Part shown: piece after piece, positions 6,623-13,998 of the stretch
Numbering within the stretch: the first letter of the stretch is position 1
How the letters are laid out: each line of letters starts with the position of its first letter
Origin: DASSTJ01 sp035707965
Lineage (GTDB): Bacteria; Actinomycetota; Actinomycetes; Actinomycetales; Angustibacteraceae
Assembly: GCA_035707965.1 (NCBI GenBank)
Contig: DASSTJ010000131.1
Span: 1-15,521, forward strand
Direction: 5' to 3'
DNA length: 15,521 nt
The notes under the pieces: model-generated
Seen by the model: only the letters and a program-made list of their open reading frames with translations
Databases searched by the model: none
Told to the model about the DNA's origin: nothing
Position numbers and translations under genes: made by a program

Positions 6623-7650
6623 CCGTCCAGGCCGAGCTGGACCACTTCTTCGAGAGCGGACTGCGCCGGGCTCACCAGCACGGGCCGGAGGCGACAGCGC
6701 TGTGGCAGGCGCTGCGGCAGTCCACGGTGGGTGGAAAACGATTCCGGCCGTCCCTCCTCCTCGCCGCGCACCAGGCCTACGGGGGCCACGTCGACGACGT
6801 GGCTCACCGTGTCGCGACGGCCGTGGAGCTGCTGCACACGGCTTTCCTCGCGCACGACGACGTGATCGACGGTGACCTCTCGCGGCGGGGGGCGCCCAAC
6901 GTCTCGGGCATCTTCGTCCAACGAGCCGCCGATGCCGGCGCTGGCTCTCGTTCCGCCCGCACCGTCGGTATGGCTGCTGGCGTGCTCGCCGGCGACCTGG
7001 CCCTGGTGGGTGCGATGAAGGCCTTCGCGGTCTGCGGCGCTGACGCTGCGACGACCGCTCGTCTGCTGGGCCTGGTCGAGCGGGGGGTCGAGGTGACGGC
7101 GATCGGTGAGCTGGTCGACGTCGTCCTGGGTGCCTGTCGACCCAGCGACCTCGACCTGGCGGCGGTGATCACCATGGAGGAGCAGAAGACGGCGGTGTAC
7201 TCGTTCCAGCTGCCGCTGCAGCTGGGTGCTGTCCTCGCCGGTGCCGCTGACGACGTCGTCGACCGTCTGGGCGACGTCGGACGGTTGGCCGGCATCGGCT
7301 TCCAGCTCGTCGACGACCTGCGGGGGGTGTTCGGCGACGAGAGGCAGACGGGCAAGAGCGCGCTCGGGGACCTGCGCGAAGGCAAGATGACCCCGTTGAT
7401 GGTCCACGCGCGCAGCACCAGCGCCTGGCCCGAGATCGAGTGCCACCTGGGAGACCCCTTGCTCGACGAGCTCCGAGCGCAGCGTCTTCGGCTGCTGCTG
7501 ACCGAGTGCGGCTCGCGCGCCTTCGTCGAGGAGCTGGCGGACAGCTACGTGTCGGCCGCGCTCCGATCGGCGGAAGAGCTCTGCGCCGACTCCGGTCTGA
7601 CCGGCGAGCTGGCGGCTCTGACCCGGCACATCATGGCGAGCGCGGCATGA
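6619..7650 (+). CDS. crtE: Geranylgeranyl diphosphate synthase
   Basis: An all-helical trans-prenyltransferase of 343 residues that condenses IPP with allylic diphosphates to C20 GGPP in the cytosol. Motifs are GGKRFRP (38-44), the first Asp-rich motif HDDVIDGD (D80, D81, D84) and the second QLVDDLRGVFGD (D232, D233, D240), with GKxxD-like GKSALGDLREGKMTPL after it. The ATG at 6619 has AGGAGG ten bases upstream and overlaps the idi stop (ATGA). The chain length of the product cannot be proved from sequence, but a place just before phytoene synthase makes C20 most likely. The first Asp-rich motif is the short DDxxD form without extra residues. Confidence 0.93.
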   Translation: MTVQAELDHFFESGLRRAHQHGPEATALWQALRQSTVGGKRFRPSLLLAAHQAYGGHVDDVAHRVATAVELLHTAFLAHDDVIDGDLSRRGAPNVSGIFVQRAADAGAGSRSARTVGMAAGVLAGDLALVGAMKAFAVCGADAATTARLLGLVERGVEVTAIGELVDVVLGACRPSDLDLAAVITMEEQKTAVYSFQLPLQLGAVLAGAADDVVDRLGDVGRLAGIGFQLVDDLRGVFGDERQTGKSALGDLREGKMTPLMVHARSTSAWPEIECHLGDPLLDELRAQRLRLLLTECGSRAFVEELADSYVSAALRSAEELCADSGLTGELAALTRHIMASAA

Positions 7651-8543
7651 CCACCGGCTCGGCCCAGGCAGCGGTCGGCCTGCGCCGAGAGGCAGACCGC
7701 TACGACGCCGTGGCTGACGCCGCCTGCGAGCTGGTGATCCGTCGCTACTCGACGTCGTTCCACCTCGCGTGTCGGCTGCTCCCTGAGCCGGTGCGTCGGG
7801 ACGTGAAGGCGGTCTACGCGCTGGTCAGGATCGCCGACGAGCTGGTGGACAACCCGTACGCCCTCGTGGACCCGTCGCGCGGCCGCACGCTGCTCGACGC
7901 GCTCGAGTCCGACACCCTGGGGGCGGTGGAGCACGGCGGCAGCGCCAACCTCGTCGTGCACGCCTTCGCAGGGGCCGCGCGACGCTGCGGCATCGACGCC
8001 GGCCTCATCATTCCCTTCTTCGCGTCCATGCGTGCCGACCTCGAGGTCGTCAAGCACGACCAGGAGTCCTTCGATCGCTACGTGTACGGGTCGGCCGAGG
8101 TCGTGGGCCTGATGTGCCTGCGCGTCTTCCTCTGGCACGGCGCAGATCACACCGGTACCCCCTCCTACGCGGAGCTCGCGCCAGGAGCGCGGCGGCTGGG
8201 AGCGGCGTTCCAGAAGGTCAACTTCCTTCGTGACCTCGCAGCGGACCGGAACGCGCGCGGCCGCTGCTACTTCCCAGGCGTCGAGCCGGGTGAGCTGACC
8301 GACGCCGAGAAGAACCGGCTGCTGGACGACGTCGACGACGACCTCGCCGCGGCTGCCCCGGCCATGGCCGCGTTGCCGCCGAGCTCCCGGCGTGCCGTCG
8401 CGGTCGCGGCCGCGCTGTTCACCGAGCTCAGCGCGAGGCTGCGGCGCGCGTCCGCTCGTGAGGTCCTGAGTGAACGCGTCCGGGTGCCCGCGTCAGTGAA
8501 GGCGCGCGTGGTCGCCAGCACTCTCGTGGGGCTGGTTCCGTGA
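7647..8543 (+). CDS. crtB: 15-cis-phytoene synthase
   Basis: A squalene/phytoene synthase family protein of 298 residues that joins two GGPP molecules head-to-head into phytoene. Two Asp-rich metal-binding motifs are seen: RIADELVD (D64, D68) and NFLRDLAADRNARGRCYFP (D196, D200). The intervening YVYGSAEVVGLMCL is also typical of the family. The ATG at 7647 overlaps the crtE stop by four bases, implying coupled translation. Length and motif order are normal. Squalene or dehydrosqualene synthesis is unlikely given crtE and crtI on either side. Confidence 0.94.
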   Translation: MTTGSAQAAVGLRREADRYDAVADAACELVIRRYSTSFHLACRLLPEPVRRDVKAVYALVRIADELVDNPYALVDPSRGRTLLDALESDTLGAVEHGGSANLVVHAFAGAARRCGIDAGLIIPFFASMRADLEVVKHDQESFDRYVYGSAEVVGLMCLRVFLWHGADHTGTPSYAELAPGARRLGAAFQKVNFLRDLAADRNARGRCYFPGVEPGELTDAEKNRLLDDVDDDLAAAAPAMAALPPSSRRAVAVAAALFTELSARLRRASAREVLSERVRVPASVKARVVASTLVGLVP

Positions 8544-10168
8544 CGGCACGCGCCGTCGTCATCGGGGGCGGGGTGGCCGGCCTGGCGAGCGCGGCCCTGC
8601 TGGCCCAGGACGGGTTCGAGGTCGAGCTGCTGGAGAAGAACCCGACGCTGGGGGGACGGGCCGGGACGTGGGACCACCACGGCTTCCGCTTCGACACGGG
8701 GCCGTCCTGGTACCTCATGCCGCAGGTCTTCGACCACTTCTACCGGCTCTTGGGCACGTCGGCGAGCGAGCAGCTCGACCTCGTGCGGCTGGAGCCTGCC
8801 TACCGCGTGTTCTTCGAGAACGAGGCGGCCCCGCTCGACCTCACCTCGGACCGGGCACGGGTCGTCGAGACCTTCGAACGGTTCCAACCCGGTGCGGGAG
8901 ATGGGCTCGAGCGCTACCTCGACTCCGCTCAGACGGCCTACGAGCTGGCGCGACGGCGGTTCCTCTACACCACCTACCAGTCGCTCCCACGCCTGCTCAC
9001 TCCGGACGTGCTGCGGCATGCCCCACGGTTGCTGCGGCTCTTGCTCCAGCCCCTGGACCGGTTCGTCGCGGGCCACGTGCAGGATCGCCGGCTCGCTCAG
9101 GTGCTCGGCTACCCAGCGGTGTTCCTGGGCACGTCACCCGACCGGGCGCCCAGCATGTACCACCTCATGAGCCACCTGGACCTGACGGACGGCGTGCTGT
9201 ACCCCAGGGGCGGCTTCAGCACCGTCGTGGAGTCGCTCCGTCGCCTGGCCGAGCAGGCCGGCGTCACGATCAGCACCGGGACCGAGGTGACGCAGATCCT
9301 CACCCGGCCGACGGCCGCAGGCAGGCGCGGACGACGGCGGCGTGCGCGCGTGCGGGGAGTGCTCGTGACCGGCGTGGACGGCGAGCGCGCGCTGTCCACG
9401 GACGTCGTGGTCGGTGCCGCTGACCTGCACCACATCGAGAACGTGCTCCTTCCCCGCGAGCTGCGCAGCTACCCGGAGGCGTGGTGGGCTCGCCGCGACC
9501 CGGGGCCGGGGGCGGTGCTCGTGATGCTCGGCGTCCGGGGGGCGCTTCCGCAGCTCGCTCACCACTCCCTGATGTTCACGAGCGACTGGCAGCGCAGCTT
9601 CGAGGCCGTGCGCGGGCTCGGAGCCATGCCGGACCCGACGTCCCTCTATGTCTGCCGACCTTCCGCGACCGACGACTCGGTCGCGCCAGCCGGCCACGAG
9701 AACCTCTTCGTGCTGGTGCCGGTGCCGGCGGACCCTCGCTGGGGCCACGGAGGGGTCGATGGCGCCGGCGACCCTCGGGTCGAGGCGGTGGCCGATGCCG
9801 CTGTGAGCCAGATCTCCGCCTGGTCCGGTATTCCGGACCTGCGGGACCGCATCGTCGTCAGGCGTACCGTCGGGCCGGCGGACTTCGTCGACGACGTCCA
9901 CGCGTGGTGCGGTGGGGCCCTCGGCCCGGCCCACACGCTGCGCCAGAGCGCCTTCCTCCGTGCCCGCAACATGTCCTCTGCGGTCTCGGGCCTGCTCTAC
10001 GCCGGACACGGGACGATCCCGGGGATCGGCCTGCCGATGTGTCTCATCAGCGCGGAGCTGGCGGTGAAGGCGGTCCGAGGTGACACGAGCACCGGCCCTC
10101 TGCCCGAACCGCTCGTGCCGCGTTGGCGGCAGCCTGGTCGCCGCAGCAGGCTGTCGGGGGCGGCGTAG
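8540..10168 (+). CDS. crtI: Phytoene desaturase (lycopene-forming)
   Basis: An FAD-dependent CrtI-type desaturase of 542 residues that converts phytoene to lycopene. The dinucleotide-binding motif GGGVAGLASA is at residues 9-18, with ELLEKNPTLGGRAGTW after it, and the C-terminal carotenoid-desaturase signature LLYAGHGTIPGIGLPMCLIS is at about 485-504. The GTG at 8540 overlaps the crtB stop by four bases. An Arg-rich patch, AAGRRGRRRRARVRG, lies around residues 257-271 in the middle of the protein, probably a surface loop. The number of desaturation steps cannot be read from sequence; four steps fit the cyclase genes downstream. Confidence 0.94.
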   Translation: MTARAVVIGGGVAGLASAALLAQDGFEVELLEKNPTLGGRAGTWDHHGFRFDTGPSWYLMPQVFDHFYRLLGTSASEQLDLVRLEPAYRVFFENEAAPLDLTSDRARVVETFERFQPGAGDGLERYLDSAQTAYELARRRFLYTTYQSLPRLLTPDVLRHAPRLLRLLLQPLDRFVAGHVQDRRLAQVLGYPAVFLGTSPDRAPSMYHLMSHLDLTDGVLYPRGGFSTVVESLRRLAEQAGVTISTGTEVTQILTRPTAAGRRGRRRRARVRGVLVTGVDGERALSTDVVVGAADLHHIENVLLPRELRSYPEAWWARRDPGPGAVLVMLGVRGALPQLAHHSLMFTSDWQRSFEAVRGLGAMPDPTSLYVCRPSATDDSVAPAGHENLFVLVPVPADPRWGHGGVDGAGDPRVEAVADAAVSQISAWSGIPDLRDRIVVRRTVGPADFVDDVHAWCGGALGPAHTLRQSAFLRARNMSSAVSGLLYAGHGTIPGIGLPMCLISAELAVKAVRGDTSTGPLPEPLVPRWRQPGRRSRLSGAA

Positions 10169-10525
10169 ATGGCGCTACGTCACCTGGCGTACGTCGGCAT
10201 GCTCGCGTTCTGCCTGGCCGGCACCCTTCCGCTGGTGCCGCTCTACCACCTGCGCGTGTTCTCGCGTCCGGGTCGGCTGCTCGCGACCATCGCCGTGTCC
10301 GGGGCGCCGTTCCTGCTGTGGGACGTCTGGGCCACACGGGCCGGCCACTGGCACTTCGATCCCGAGCAGACCTTGCCCTGGCGGGTGCTGGGGCTGCCGC
10401 TCGAGGAGATCGCCTTCTTCGTGGTCATCCCGCTCGTGTCGATCCTCGCCTACGAGGGTGTCCGCGCGGCTCGTGGCGACCGGGACTCGGGCCGGCCGCC
10501 ACGACCGGGCCGGGCGGTCCCGTGA
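10169..10525 (+). CDS. crtYc: Lycopene beta-cyclase subunit, CrtYc type
   Basis: A small membrane protein of 118 residues with about three helices and the lycopene cyclase domain motif PLEEIAFFVVIP (residues 77-88), preceded by WDVWATRAGHWHF. In Brevibacterium and mycobacteria this half combines with CrtYd to form a heterodimeric cyclase that closes beta-rings on lycopene. The ATG directly follows the crtI stop with no gap (TAGATG). C50-type epsilon/gamma cyclases (CrtYe/Yf) are homologous, but no lycopene elongase gene is present, so beta-cyclisation of C40 lycopene is favoured. Confidence 0.9.
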   Translation: MALRHLAYVGMLAFCLAGTLPLVPLYHLRVFSRPGRLLATIAVSGAPFLLWDVWATRAGHWHFDPEQTLPWRVLGLPLEEIAFFVVIPLVSILAYEGVRAARGDRDSGRPPRPGRAVP

Positions 10526-10851
10526 GCTACACGGCCCTGGCGCTGGTGGCGGTCCCCGTCGCCGTGATCCTCGACCAGCTCCTCCTGCGCACCCGACTGA
10601 CGAGCACGCGGTGCTGGTGGCTGGCGTACGCCGTCATCGCCTTCTTCCAGCTGCTGACGAACGGGTGGCTGACGGGACGGCGGATCGTCAGGTACGACCC
10701 GGACACGATCGTGGGCAGTGGTCGGGTGACTTTCGTCGGGGACGGTCGCCTCGTGTTCGCACCGGTCGAGGACCTGGCCTTCGGGTTCGCGCTGGTGCTC
10801 GTCAGCTGTGCGGTGTGGGTGCGCTTGCGACCTCTGGGCGACGAGCCGTGA
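10522..10851 (+). CDS. crtYd: Lycopene beta-cyclase subunit, CrtYd type
   Basis: The partner half, 109 residues, with about three helices, the NGWLTGRRIVRYDP segment (47-60) and the second cyclase motif PVEDLAFGFALVL (81-93). The GTG at 10522 overlaps the crtYc stop by four bases. Whether the pair cyclises one end (gamma-carotene) or both ends (beta-carotene) of lycopene cannot be decided from sequence and sets whether the final product has one or two modified rings. Confidence 0.9.
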   Translation: MSYTALALVAVPVAVILDQLLLRTRLTSTRCWWLAYAVIAFFQLLTNGWLTGRRIVRYDPDTIVGSGRVTFVGDGRLVFAPVEDLAFGFALVLVSCAVWVRLRPLGDEP

Positions 10852-12242
10852 CCGCTGTCGTGCGCCACCGCTGGAAGCCGACCGACGTCGGTTTCCCGGG
10901 ACCGAGCCCGCGGGACATGCTGCGCGACTTCACGTCGATCCGGTCCGACCCGCTGGCCTTCCTGGTCGAGACCCAACGGCGTCACGGCGACGTCGTCGCG
11001 TTCCCCGTGCCGGGTCCGCCGGCGCTGCTGCTGAGCGATCCGCGGGACGTGCGCCAGGTCCTCCAGCTCGGCGCCTCGCGCTGGGGGAAGGACACCGTCC
11101 AGTACCGCGCGCTGTCGCGCGTGACCGGGACCGGCCTGCTGGCATCGGACGACCCGTCGTGGTTGCGACACCGACGGGCCGCTGCGCCGGCCTTCCACCA
11201 CCAACGCCTGGCTGCGGTCGCGACGCACGTCCGGGTGGCCGCGAGGGCCGGCTCGGCAGGCTGGCGCGACCTCCGGCCCGGGGGACAGGTCGTCGACGTC
11301 GCACCGCCGCTGCTCGCCATGGCGCTCGACGTGGTGGGCCGTGCTCTGTTCTCCGCCGACCTCTCGAGCCGGTCGCTGCGACTGATCGAAGCGACGTCCG
11401 ACGCCGCTCGGCTCATCGTCTCGGTCGGTCGGTCGGTGCTGCCGCTGCCACCCTGGGTGCCGTCACGCACCAACCGCCGTCTCCATGCGGCTGCACGTGA
11501 GCTCGACGGCCTGTCGCGCGCTCTCATCGCGCAGCGACGGCGCACCAGCGGCTCCGCGCACGGCGACGACCTCCTCGGCCTGCTGATCGACGCCGACCTC
11601 GGTGACGACGAGATCCGCGACGAGCTGGTGACCATGGTGGTGGCCGGTCACGAGACCGTCGCGGCCGCGCTGGCGTGGACGCTGATGCTGCTCGCCGAGG
11701 ACCCGCCGGCTCAGGACCGCATGCGGGCGGAGGTCTCCGCGCTCGGTCGGGACGTGCCCATGGTGCGCTCGTCGGCGGTCGTGCCCTGGACCAGGGCGGT
11801 CATCGACGAGTCGCTGCGCCTGTTCCCACCGGCGTGGGTGATGTCCCGCCGGAGCACGGCGCCGGACCGGCTCGGAGGTAGGGACGTTCCGGCCGGAACC
11901 CTGGCGATCATCAGTCCGTGGGTGGTGCATCGTCGTCCCGGCTCCTGGGCCGATCCGTTGAGGTTCCGCCCCCAACGCTTCCTTGACGGTGAGGGCACGG
12001 TGGCGCGGGCGGACTACCTCCCCTTCGGACTCGGCCCGCGGCTGTGCATCGGCCGGGACTTCGCGCTGGGAGAGATGGCGGTCGTCCTCGGCGAGCTGGT
12101 GCGCGGCTTCAGCTTCCGCACCCCGTCCGGCTGGACGCGTCCCCGCCCCGAGGCCCTCTCGGCCGCTCATCCGGCAGGAGGCATGCACCTGGAGGTCGTC
12201 CCACAGGGCGACGGGACGCCGCCGCCCTCGCCGCCATGCTGA
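10848..12242 (+). CDS. Cytochrome P450, CYP175-like carotenoid ring hydroxylase
   Basis: A soluble P450 of 464 residues. Motifs in order: WLRHRR in the C helix (105-110), oxygen-binding AGHETVA in the I helix (266-272), ExxR as ESLR (321-324), RPQRF (374-378) and the haem loop FGLGPRLCIGRDFAL with Cys400 as ligand. From memory, the segments QYRALSRVTGTGLL, VAGHETVAAALAW, LRLFPPAWVMSRR and PFGLGPRLCIGRDFAL align closely with Thermus CYP175A1, a beta-carotene 3-hydroxylase. Placed after the cyclase and before a glycosyltransferase, it probably makes the ring hydroxyl that is then glycosylated. The GTG start overlaps the crtYd stop (GTGA). Redox partners are not in the window. Confidence 0.88.
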   Translation: MTAVVRHRWKPTDVGFPGPSPRDMLRDFTSIRSDPLAFLVETQRRHGDVVAFPVPGPPALLLSDPRDVRQVLQLGASRWGKDTVQYRALSRVTGTGLLASDDPSWLRHRRAAAPAFHHQRLAAVATHVRVAARAGSAGWRDLRPGGQVVDVAPPLLAMALDVVGRALFSADLSSRSLRLIEATSDAARLIVSVGRSVLPLPPWVPSRTNRRLHAAARELDGLSRALIAQRRRTSGSAHGDDLLGLLIDADLGDDEIRDELVTMVVAGHETVAAALAWTLMLLAEDPPAQDRMRAEVSALGRDVPMVRSSAVVPWTRAVIDESLRLFPPAWVMSRRSTAPDRLGGRDVPAGTLAIISPWVVHRRPGSWADPLRFRPQRFLDGEGTVARADYLPFGLGPRLCIGRDFALGEMAVVLGELVRGFSFRTPSGWTRPRPEALSAAHPAGGMHLEVVPQGDGTPPPSPPC

Positions 12243-13405
12243 TCGTCACGGTTCTGCTCGTGACCGGCACGGCCCTCGTCGTCGGCCGGGCCCTCCTGAG
12301 CCACCGACTCCTGCTGGGCGACCACCGCGTCGTGCCCTCTGGGCCGGCCGGCATCCGTCCGAGCGACGTGTCGGTGGTGGTGCCCGCGCGCAACGAAGGC
12401 ACGAGGTTGCCATCGCTGCTGTCCTCGCTCGCGGCCCAGGACCACCGGCCCGGCGAGGTGATCGTCGTCGACGACGGTTCGGACGACGACACCGTCGTGG
12501 TGGCTCGGGCGGCCGGGTGCCAGGTCGTCTCGACCGACGGACCTCCCCCGGGATGGACGGGGAAGGCGTGGGCCTGCCACACGGGAGCACAGCGGGCCGC
12601 CGGCAGCGTCCTGCTGTTCCTCGATGCCGACACCGTGCTGGCGCCAGCGGCGCTGGAGGGCCTGCTGTCGCTGCACTCCGAGCTGCCCGGGCTCCTCTCG
12701 GTGCAGCCGTACCACCAGCCCGCGCGGGGTTACGAGCAGCTGTCGGCCTACTGCAACGTCGTGCCGCTGCTGGCGAGCGGGGCCTTCTCGTCCTGGACGC
12801 AGGTGCCGCCGATGGCCTTCGGGCCGTGCCTGGTCACGTCGCGGTCGGACTACCTGCGGTCCGGAGGGCACGCGGCCGCCCGCTCGACCATCGTGGACGA
12901 CGTCGGTCTGGCGAGGGCCTACGCCAGCCAGGGCCTGCCCGTGCGGTGCGCCCTCGGCGGGTCAGCCGTCCAGATGCGTATGTACCCCCAGGGTCTGCGT
13001 CAGCTGGTGGAGGGATGGACGAAGAACCTGGCCGCGGGAGCCCGCTTCGCCGGCCGCCGCCCCGCAGCAGCAGCGACCGTGTGGCTGTGCGCCCACTGGT
13101 TCGTCGCGGTCGGGACGGTCCTGGCCGTCTGGTCGGCCGCGACCAGCCCGGGAGGGCACCCGGGCGGCGTCGGCATGGCCGCACTCGGCGTCGTGGCCTG
13201 GCTGGCGATCGCCGCCCAGCTCAGGTGGTTGCTGCACCAGGTCGGGTCCTTCCGCTGGTGGACGTGGGTGCTGTTCCCGGTCACCCTGACGACGTTCGGG
13301 CTGCTGTTCGCCGGCTCGTGCCTGCTGTCACTAGGCGTGCGCCAGGTGCGATGGCGTGGTCGAGTGGTGCCCGTCAGCGGTGCCGCTGCGCAGGAGAGTG
13401 GATAG
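12236..13405 (+). CDS. Carotenoid glycosyltransferase, CrtQ-like (GT2)
   Basis: A GT2-fold membrane glycosyltransferase of 389 residues. It has an N-terminal helix (1-20), VVVPARNE (47-54), DDGSDDDT (79-86), the metal-binding DAD (130-132), then LLSVQPYHQPARGYEQLSAY and FGPCLVTSRSDYLRSGGH, and RMYPQGLRQLVEGWTKNLAAGA (248-269), followed by three to four C-terminal helices. These blocks closely resemble Staphylococcus CrtQ, which glucosylates diaponeurosporenoate, as I recall that sequence. Here no carboxylate-forming enzymes are present, so the acceptor is more likely the hydroxyl placed by the P450. The ATG overlaps the P450 stop by seven bases. The sugar donor is unknown, probably UDP-glucose. 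Confidence 0.87.
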   Translation: MLIVTVLLVTGTALVVGRALLSHRLLLGDHRVVPSGPAGIRPSDVSVVVPARNEGTRLPSLLSSLAAQDHRPGEVIVVDDGSDDDTVVVARAAGCQVVSTDGPPPGWTGKAWACHTGAQRAAGSVLLFLDADTVLAPAALEGLLSLHSELPGLLSVQPYHQPARGYEQLSAYCNVVPLLASGAFSSWTQVPPMAFGPCLVTSRSDYLRSGGHAAARSTIVDDVGLARAYASQGLPVRCALGGSAVQMRMYPQGLRQLVEGWTKNLAAGARFAGRRPAAAATVWLCAHWFVAVGTVLAVWSAATSPGGHPGGVGMAALGVVAWLAIAAQLRWLLHQVGSFRWWTWVLFPVTLTTFGLLFAGSCLLSLGVRQVRWRGRVVPVSGAAAQESG

Positions 13406-13407
13406 CC

Positions 13408-13947
13408 GTGGTCGGACCGGTGGACACCTGGCAGGTCACCCTGGCGGTCGACGTCCTGGCCTGGGGCACGTGTCACGCGGGCACCGGCTACCTGGCTCAC
13501 CGCCTCGGTGCACGGCGCCTGCAGCGCGACGGTTGGCTGCTGCGGCCGAGGCCGCACGAGGTGACCGGAGTGTGGTATCGCCGCCGGCTCAGGATCCACC
13601 TCTGGAAGGACCGGCTCCCAGAGGCCGGGGACGTCTTTCCGGGCGGCATCAGCAAGCGCGAGCTCCCGTCCACAGCGGACGACGGGCTGGAGCTCTTCGT
13701 CCGTGAGACCCGTCGTGCTGAGCTCGCCCACTGGTGGGCGCTCGCCTGCGGGCCCGTCTTCGCCCTGTGGAACCCGCCGGTCGCTTCCGTGCTGCTCGTG
13801 ACCTACGGAGTAGTGGTGAACCTGCCCTTCATCGCGGTCCAGAGGTACAACCGGTTCCGCGCTCTGGCGCTGCTGCGCCGCCGCACTACCCGCGATGGGT
13901 GGCACGAGCGAGCCGGACCCCAGCCGGGTGCGGGGCCCCCCGCATGA
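13408..13947 (+). CDS. Glycosyl-carotenoid acyltransferase, staphylococcal CrtO-like
   Basis: A protein of 179 residues with an N-terminal and a C-terminal hydrophobic region. Conserved blocks are RIHLWKDRLPEAGDVFPGGISK (about 62-83), ETRRAELAHW (100-109) and NLPFIAVQRYNR (138-149), which match Staphylococcus CrtO (glycosyl-diaponeurosporenoate acyltransferase) almost word for word as I recall it. It should transfer a fatty acyl group to the sugar of the carotenoid glycoside at the membrane. It is unrelated to the CrtO ketolases that share the symbol. The GTG at 13408 lies two bases after the glycosyltransferase stop, with AGGAG upstream inside that gene. It is the last gene of the operon; the Gly/Pro-rich tail after residue 168 looks unstructured. 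Confidence 0.85.
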   Translation: MVGPVDTWQVTLAVDVLAWGTCHAGTGYLAHRLGARRLQRDGWLLRPRPHEVTGVWYRRRLRIHLWKDRLPEAGDVFPGGISKRELPSTADDGLELFVRETRRAELAHWWALACGPVFALWNPPVASVLLVTYGVVVNLPFIAVQRYNRFRALALLRRRTTRDGWHERAGPQPGAGPPA

Positions 13948-13968
13948 GCTGAGCGGTCGGGACGACGT

Positions 13969-13989
13969 CGAACGGGCTCCAGCCGTTCG
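13969..13989. terminator. Hairpin at the end of the crt operon, probable bidirectional terminator
   Basis: CGAACGG (13969-13975) and CCGTTCG (13983-13989) form a perfect 7-bp stem with a 7-base loop in the 51-base gap between the acyltransferase stop and the stop of the convergent GntR gene. There is no T tract. The location between two converging genes supports a terminator role. Confidence 0.5.
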
Positions 13990-13998
13990 GGCGGGGAG

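Noticed and set aside
10080..10847. Upstream extension of the P450 frame over crtI and the cyclase genes
   Set aside because: The added residues are antipattern Arg/Ser/Pro-rich and overlap crtYc and crtYd; the GTG at 10848 gives a normal P450 N-terminus.
11983..13407. Upstream extension of the acyltransferase frame across the P450 and glycosyltransferase genes
   Set aside because: The extension is Arg/Pro-rich shadow sequence over two well-supported genes; the start near 13408 with AGGAG fits the family length.
6050..13947. A C50 carotenoid (decaprenoxanthin- or sarcinaxanthin-type) pathway
   Set aside because: No UbiA-type lycopene elongase (crtEb) gene is present, and the tailoring genes are a P450, a glycosyltransferase and an acyltransferase instead.
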